Shown here: positions 61,470 to 64,000 of the stretch, piece after piece
Position numbering within the stretch: the stretch's first letter is position 1
How the letters are laid out: each line of letters opens with the position of its first letter
Assembly: GCA_021613375.1 (NCBI GenBank)
Contig: CM038727.1
Location: forward strand, 6,287,064-6,351,063
DNA from: Megaleporinus macrocephalus
Taxonomy: Eukaryota > Chordata > Actinopteri > Characiformes > Anostomidae
Direction: 5' to 3'
Length of the DNA: 64,000 bases
Notes under the pieces: model-generated
Database searches by the model: none
The model's input: the letters and a program-made list of their open reading frames with translations, nothing else
What the model was told of the DNA's origin: nothing
Program-made: the position numbers and the translations under genes

Positions 61470-61935
61470 TTTAAGTTGTTACCAAAGTTCATACAATGTT
61501 GTATAATACTGATGTTGTGGTCATTCTCAGCACTGCAGCAGTGGTGGTGGTGTGTTATTGTGTGATCAGCCACAGCGGTGCTGCTGCTGGAGTGTTTAAA
61601 CACTGTGTCCACTCACTGTCCACTCTGTTAGACACTCCTACTACTTGCTGGTCCACCTTGTAGATGTAAAGTCAGAGACAGTAGCTCATCTGCTGCTGCA
61701 CAGTTCTCTAGTCCTTCATCAGTGGACACAGGACGCCGCCCACAGGACACTGCTGTCTGGATAGTTTTGGCTGGTGTGATCCACTCACACCAGCACATCC
61801 AGATCATTAAAGTACAGAGTAATAAAGTATAAAGAGAATCAGATGAACTACAGTCTGTAAGTGGAGCTCCTGTGTGGTCAGTGGAGCTGATACAGTGGAC
61901 AGTGTGTGTGGATACAAGGAGCTGGGCTGATCAAC
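61470..61935. mobile_element. Dispersed palindromic repeat, family P1, copy 2
   Basis: TGTTGTATAATACTGATGTT, GTGGTGGTGTGTTATTGTGT, GGAGTGTTTAAACACTGTGT, CTTGCTGGTCCACCTTGTAG, ACACCAGCACATCCAGATCA, CAGATGAACTACAGTCTGTA and GGTCAGTGGAGCTGATACAG occur in order. This is the fullest copy; inverted relative to 8795-9235. Confidence 0.7.
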
Positions 61936-62640
61936 CTTGATGCCTAAAGAAGTAATGTACAGCTTTCCTGGCAGCTTTCCATGGCAACGTCAACGCGACG
62001 AACAAGACATTCCAGCAGCAGCTCTAGATGAAAAGAAGGAGTTGACAGTTTAGCTAAACAGCTAAAAAGAGATAGAAGGTGTGTGTGTGTGTGGGGAGGT
62101 GAGGTTGGGTGGCAGCGATGCTTTCAAAGAGGGAGCGAACTAAAGGAGAAAATAAGGAGGGACCTTCTTCAGGACAGGGAATAATGCGGAGGTCAGGAGG
62201 CGGAATCCTATTTGTTGGGAATACGGTTAGGATAATTTAAGAAGGGGTCAGCGCCAGTGAAAAGCAGGCCGACCCCGGCATTCCTGCGGCTTCCTCTAAA
62301 AGGGTTAGCGCTTCCTCGGGCAGGGCTGGAGCTTCGGAGCCCCGGCTTCTGCAGATGGGCCTAAAAGGATGAGGAGTCATCTGGATGGGTGTTTGTCTCT
62401 TTCAACCCCGAGGTAATCGAGTTGACATTGCTGGAGGATGAGGAGCGGGGTGGAAGCTTCTCCAGCAGATGTGGCCGCCTGAGCCATGGGATTCGGGGGG
62501 CCGTGCTAAAAATCGACGCCCCGTCCCGCACGCCTCTTCAGCCTCCTCACACCTCCTCCTCCTGTTCGGAAGAGCAGATTTCTTTCTTGTAGCAGCTGGA
62601 GTTTAACTCTTGCCGTACCAGAGTTAACACTGTAGCATAT
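61936..62640. other. Complex GC-richer intronic DNA; possible regulatory block
   Basis: 62.05-62.60 kb is unique-looking with CpG and purine-rich stretches. The 67-codon frame at 62389-62592 has no motif and no splice context that convinces me. Confidence 0.35.
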
Positions 62641-62642
62641 CT

Positions 62643-63600
62643 AATTCATGCTTAATTGCATAACCTGCTTATGGGGAGATGGTCCTGAATTTTTTTATGA
62701 TGTTAACAATATTTAATGTTGTATAATATGGATGTTGTGGTCATTCCCAGCACTGCAGTGACACTGAGGTGGTGTGTTAGTGTGTGTTGTGCTGGTGTGA
62801 GTGAATCAGACGCAGCAGTGCTGCTGGAGTGTTTAAACACTGTGTCCAATCACTGTCCACTCTAATAACCTACCCTGCTAGTCCTTCCTTTAGTGGTCAC
62901 AGAACGCCGTCCACAGTCCACTGCTGTCTGGATAGTTTTAGTTTGGTGGACGATTCTCAGTCCAGCAGTGACACTGAGGTGTTTGAACACTGGGTCAACT
63001 TACTGTCCACTCTATTAGATAATAATACCGTAGCATTTAAATGTCATTGCGTATTCAGTACATGCTTAATTGCATAATCTATTACACATACATTCATATG
63101 ATATGCATTTATGTGTATTAAGAAATTCAAGTCTGTGTAAATGAAATATTCAGTGTCTTACAAGCTGTTTCCGTGACTACAGTGTTGAGGCCGAATAAGC
63201 TGACCACTGCTGCTGGAATCTTCTACACTATTTTCCGTTATAAACTATATCAAATTGCCACATTAAACATTTATTCATTATTCTTTTACACATATACATG
63301 AAAAGATTCAGAATGTTTACTTCTGTTTTAGATGAATTTGGTTTTCCTGTTTATGGTGAGATGTTCCTGAATTTTTTATGGTGTTAACAATGTTTAATGT
63401 TGTATAATATGGATGGTCATTCCCAGCACTGCAGTGACACTGAGGTGGTGGCAGTGGTCTGTTAGTGTGTGCTGTGCTGGTGTGAGTGGATCAGATCAGA
63501 GAGTTTTAAACACTGTGTCCAGTCACTGTCCACTCTATTAGATAATAATATTATAGCATTTAAATGTCATTGTGTTTTCAATACATGCTTAATTACATAG
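62643..63600. repeat. Local tandem duplication containing two partial P1 repeats
   Basis: CATGCTTAATTGCATAA, CCTGAATTTTTT, ATGTTGTATAATATGGATG and CAGCACTGCAGTGACACTGA appear from 62643 and again from 63340. AGCATTTAAATGTCATTG occurs at 63029 and 63556. P1 pieces lie at about 62710-63010 and 63396-63545. Confidence 0.75.
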
Positions 63601-63654
63601 TCTATCACACATATGTTCCAAGTACATGGATTTATGTGTATCTATCTATCTATC

Positions 63655-63656
63655 TA

Positions 63657-63748
<92 letters not shown>
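63655..63748. repeat. (TA)n microsatellite
   Basis: About 46 TA pairs preceded by a short TATC run (63641-63655). Confidence 0.95.
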
Positions 63749-63751
<3 letters not shown>

Positions 63752-63759
63752 CACCAGCC

Positions 63760-63970
63760 CACCAGCATCAAACCAGAACAACATCTTGTATCTCTGAAAT
63801 GAGAACTTTATAGTAGAAGGAATAAAACATACTTTCCTTCTCATGTAAGTCAATGGAACCAGACATTTTAACCCCCCCCCCCCAAGTGATTTTGGATGAT
63901 TTCTTTTGGGTAATTTTTGAGGAAATCTATAAACGATGTAAAGAAGTTGTTTTTTCTATCAGGGCCAGAT
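63760..63970 (-). mobile_element. MITE-like family M1, copy 13
   Basis: AACATCTTGTATCTCTGAAA, AATAAAACATACTTTCCTTC, CATGTAAGTCAATGGAACCA and GATGATTTCTTTTGGGTAAT follow family order with many changes. A run of 14 C's interrupts it at 63871-63884. Confidence 0.6.
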
Positions 63971-64000
63971 TATAAAAACCAAACATACATGAACTTTTGT

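Overview
The window looks like chromosomal DNA of a teleost fish, probably an ostariophysan (that rank is a guess from repeat style). The signs are dense microsatellites (TA, GA/CT, TATC/GATA), at least six tandem-array families, tRNA-derived SINEs, Tc1/mariner-type elements, a LINE fragment of the L2/Rex kind, and almost no coding potential. There is no bacterial, phage or organellar gene structure. Nearly every long open frame here comes from a tandem repeat whose period is divisible by three, or from a simple repeat without stop codons.

The one gene I can support is a first coding exon at 30371-30536 (+). It starts MITGQLSKPLL and ends at a GTGAGT donor that splits a Gly codon. It resembles the N-terminus of POU6F2 (RPF-1), a POU-homeodomain transcription factor of retina and brain. 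A GC- and GA-rich upstream segment (about 28.9-29.38 kb) ending in a GTAAGT donor is a plausible 5' leader exon. If so, 1-28.9 kb is upstream intergenic DNA and 30.54-64 kb is the first part of a very long intron, as in mammalian POU6F2. No later POU6F2 exon was recognised.

Layout. 0.7-1.5 kb: GC-rich degenerate repeat. 3.1-5.9 kb: ~145-bp satellite with a 1.1-kb higher-order duplication. 7-10 kb: SINEs and MITE pieces. 10.6-12.3 kb: AGTATAGT-type array interrupted by a SINE and a LINE tail. 15.4-16.1 kb: TATC array. 17.1-18.65 kb: 41-bp minisatellite. 19.65-20.15 kb: 498-bp Tc1-like non-autonomous element in TA repeats. 20.9-24.07 kb: 45-bp minisatellite. 24-29 kb: purine/pyrimidine tracts and possible regulatory DNA upstream of pou6f2. 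32.8-34.2 kb: pyrimidine-rich repeat field. 38.06-40.13 kb: two inverted ~200-bp repeats around a 25-bp telomere-like minisatellite. 40.8-44 kb: microsatellite-bounded repeat unit in three copies, a SINE and a LINE remnant. 45.4-46.1 and 50.2-52.8 kb: ~150-bp satellite, head-to-head in the second block. 46.26-48.05 kb: 1784-bp transposon with perfect 16-bp terminal repeats carrying its own tandem array. 54.05-54.58 kb: broken Tc1 transposase. 54.6-55.7 kb: 39-bp minisatellite. 56.3-56.8 kb: second 498-bp element. 58-64 kb: more MITEs, SINEs and palindromic repeats.

The main interest, apart from placing pou6f2, is the architecture of the repeats: recent higher-order amplification in several arrays, arrays inside or between inverted repeats, and a local MITE family with more than ten copies. 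I see no sign of a new enzymatic or defence system.
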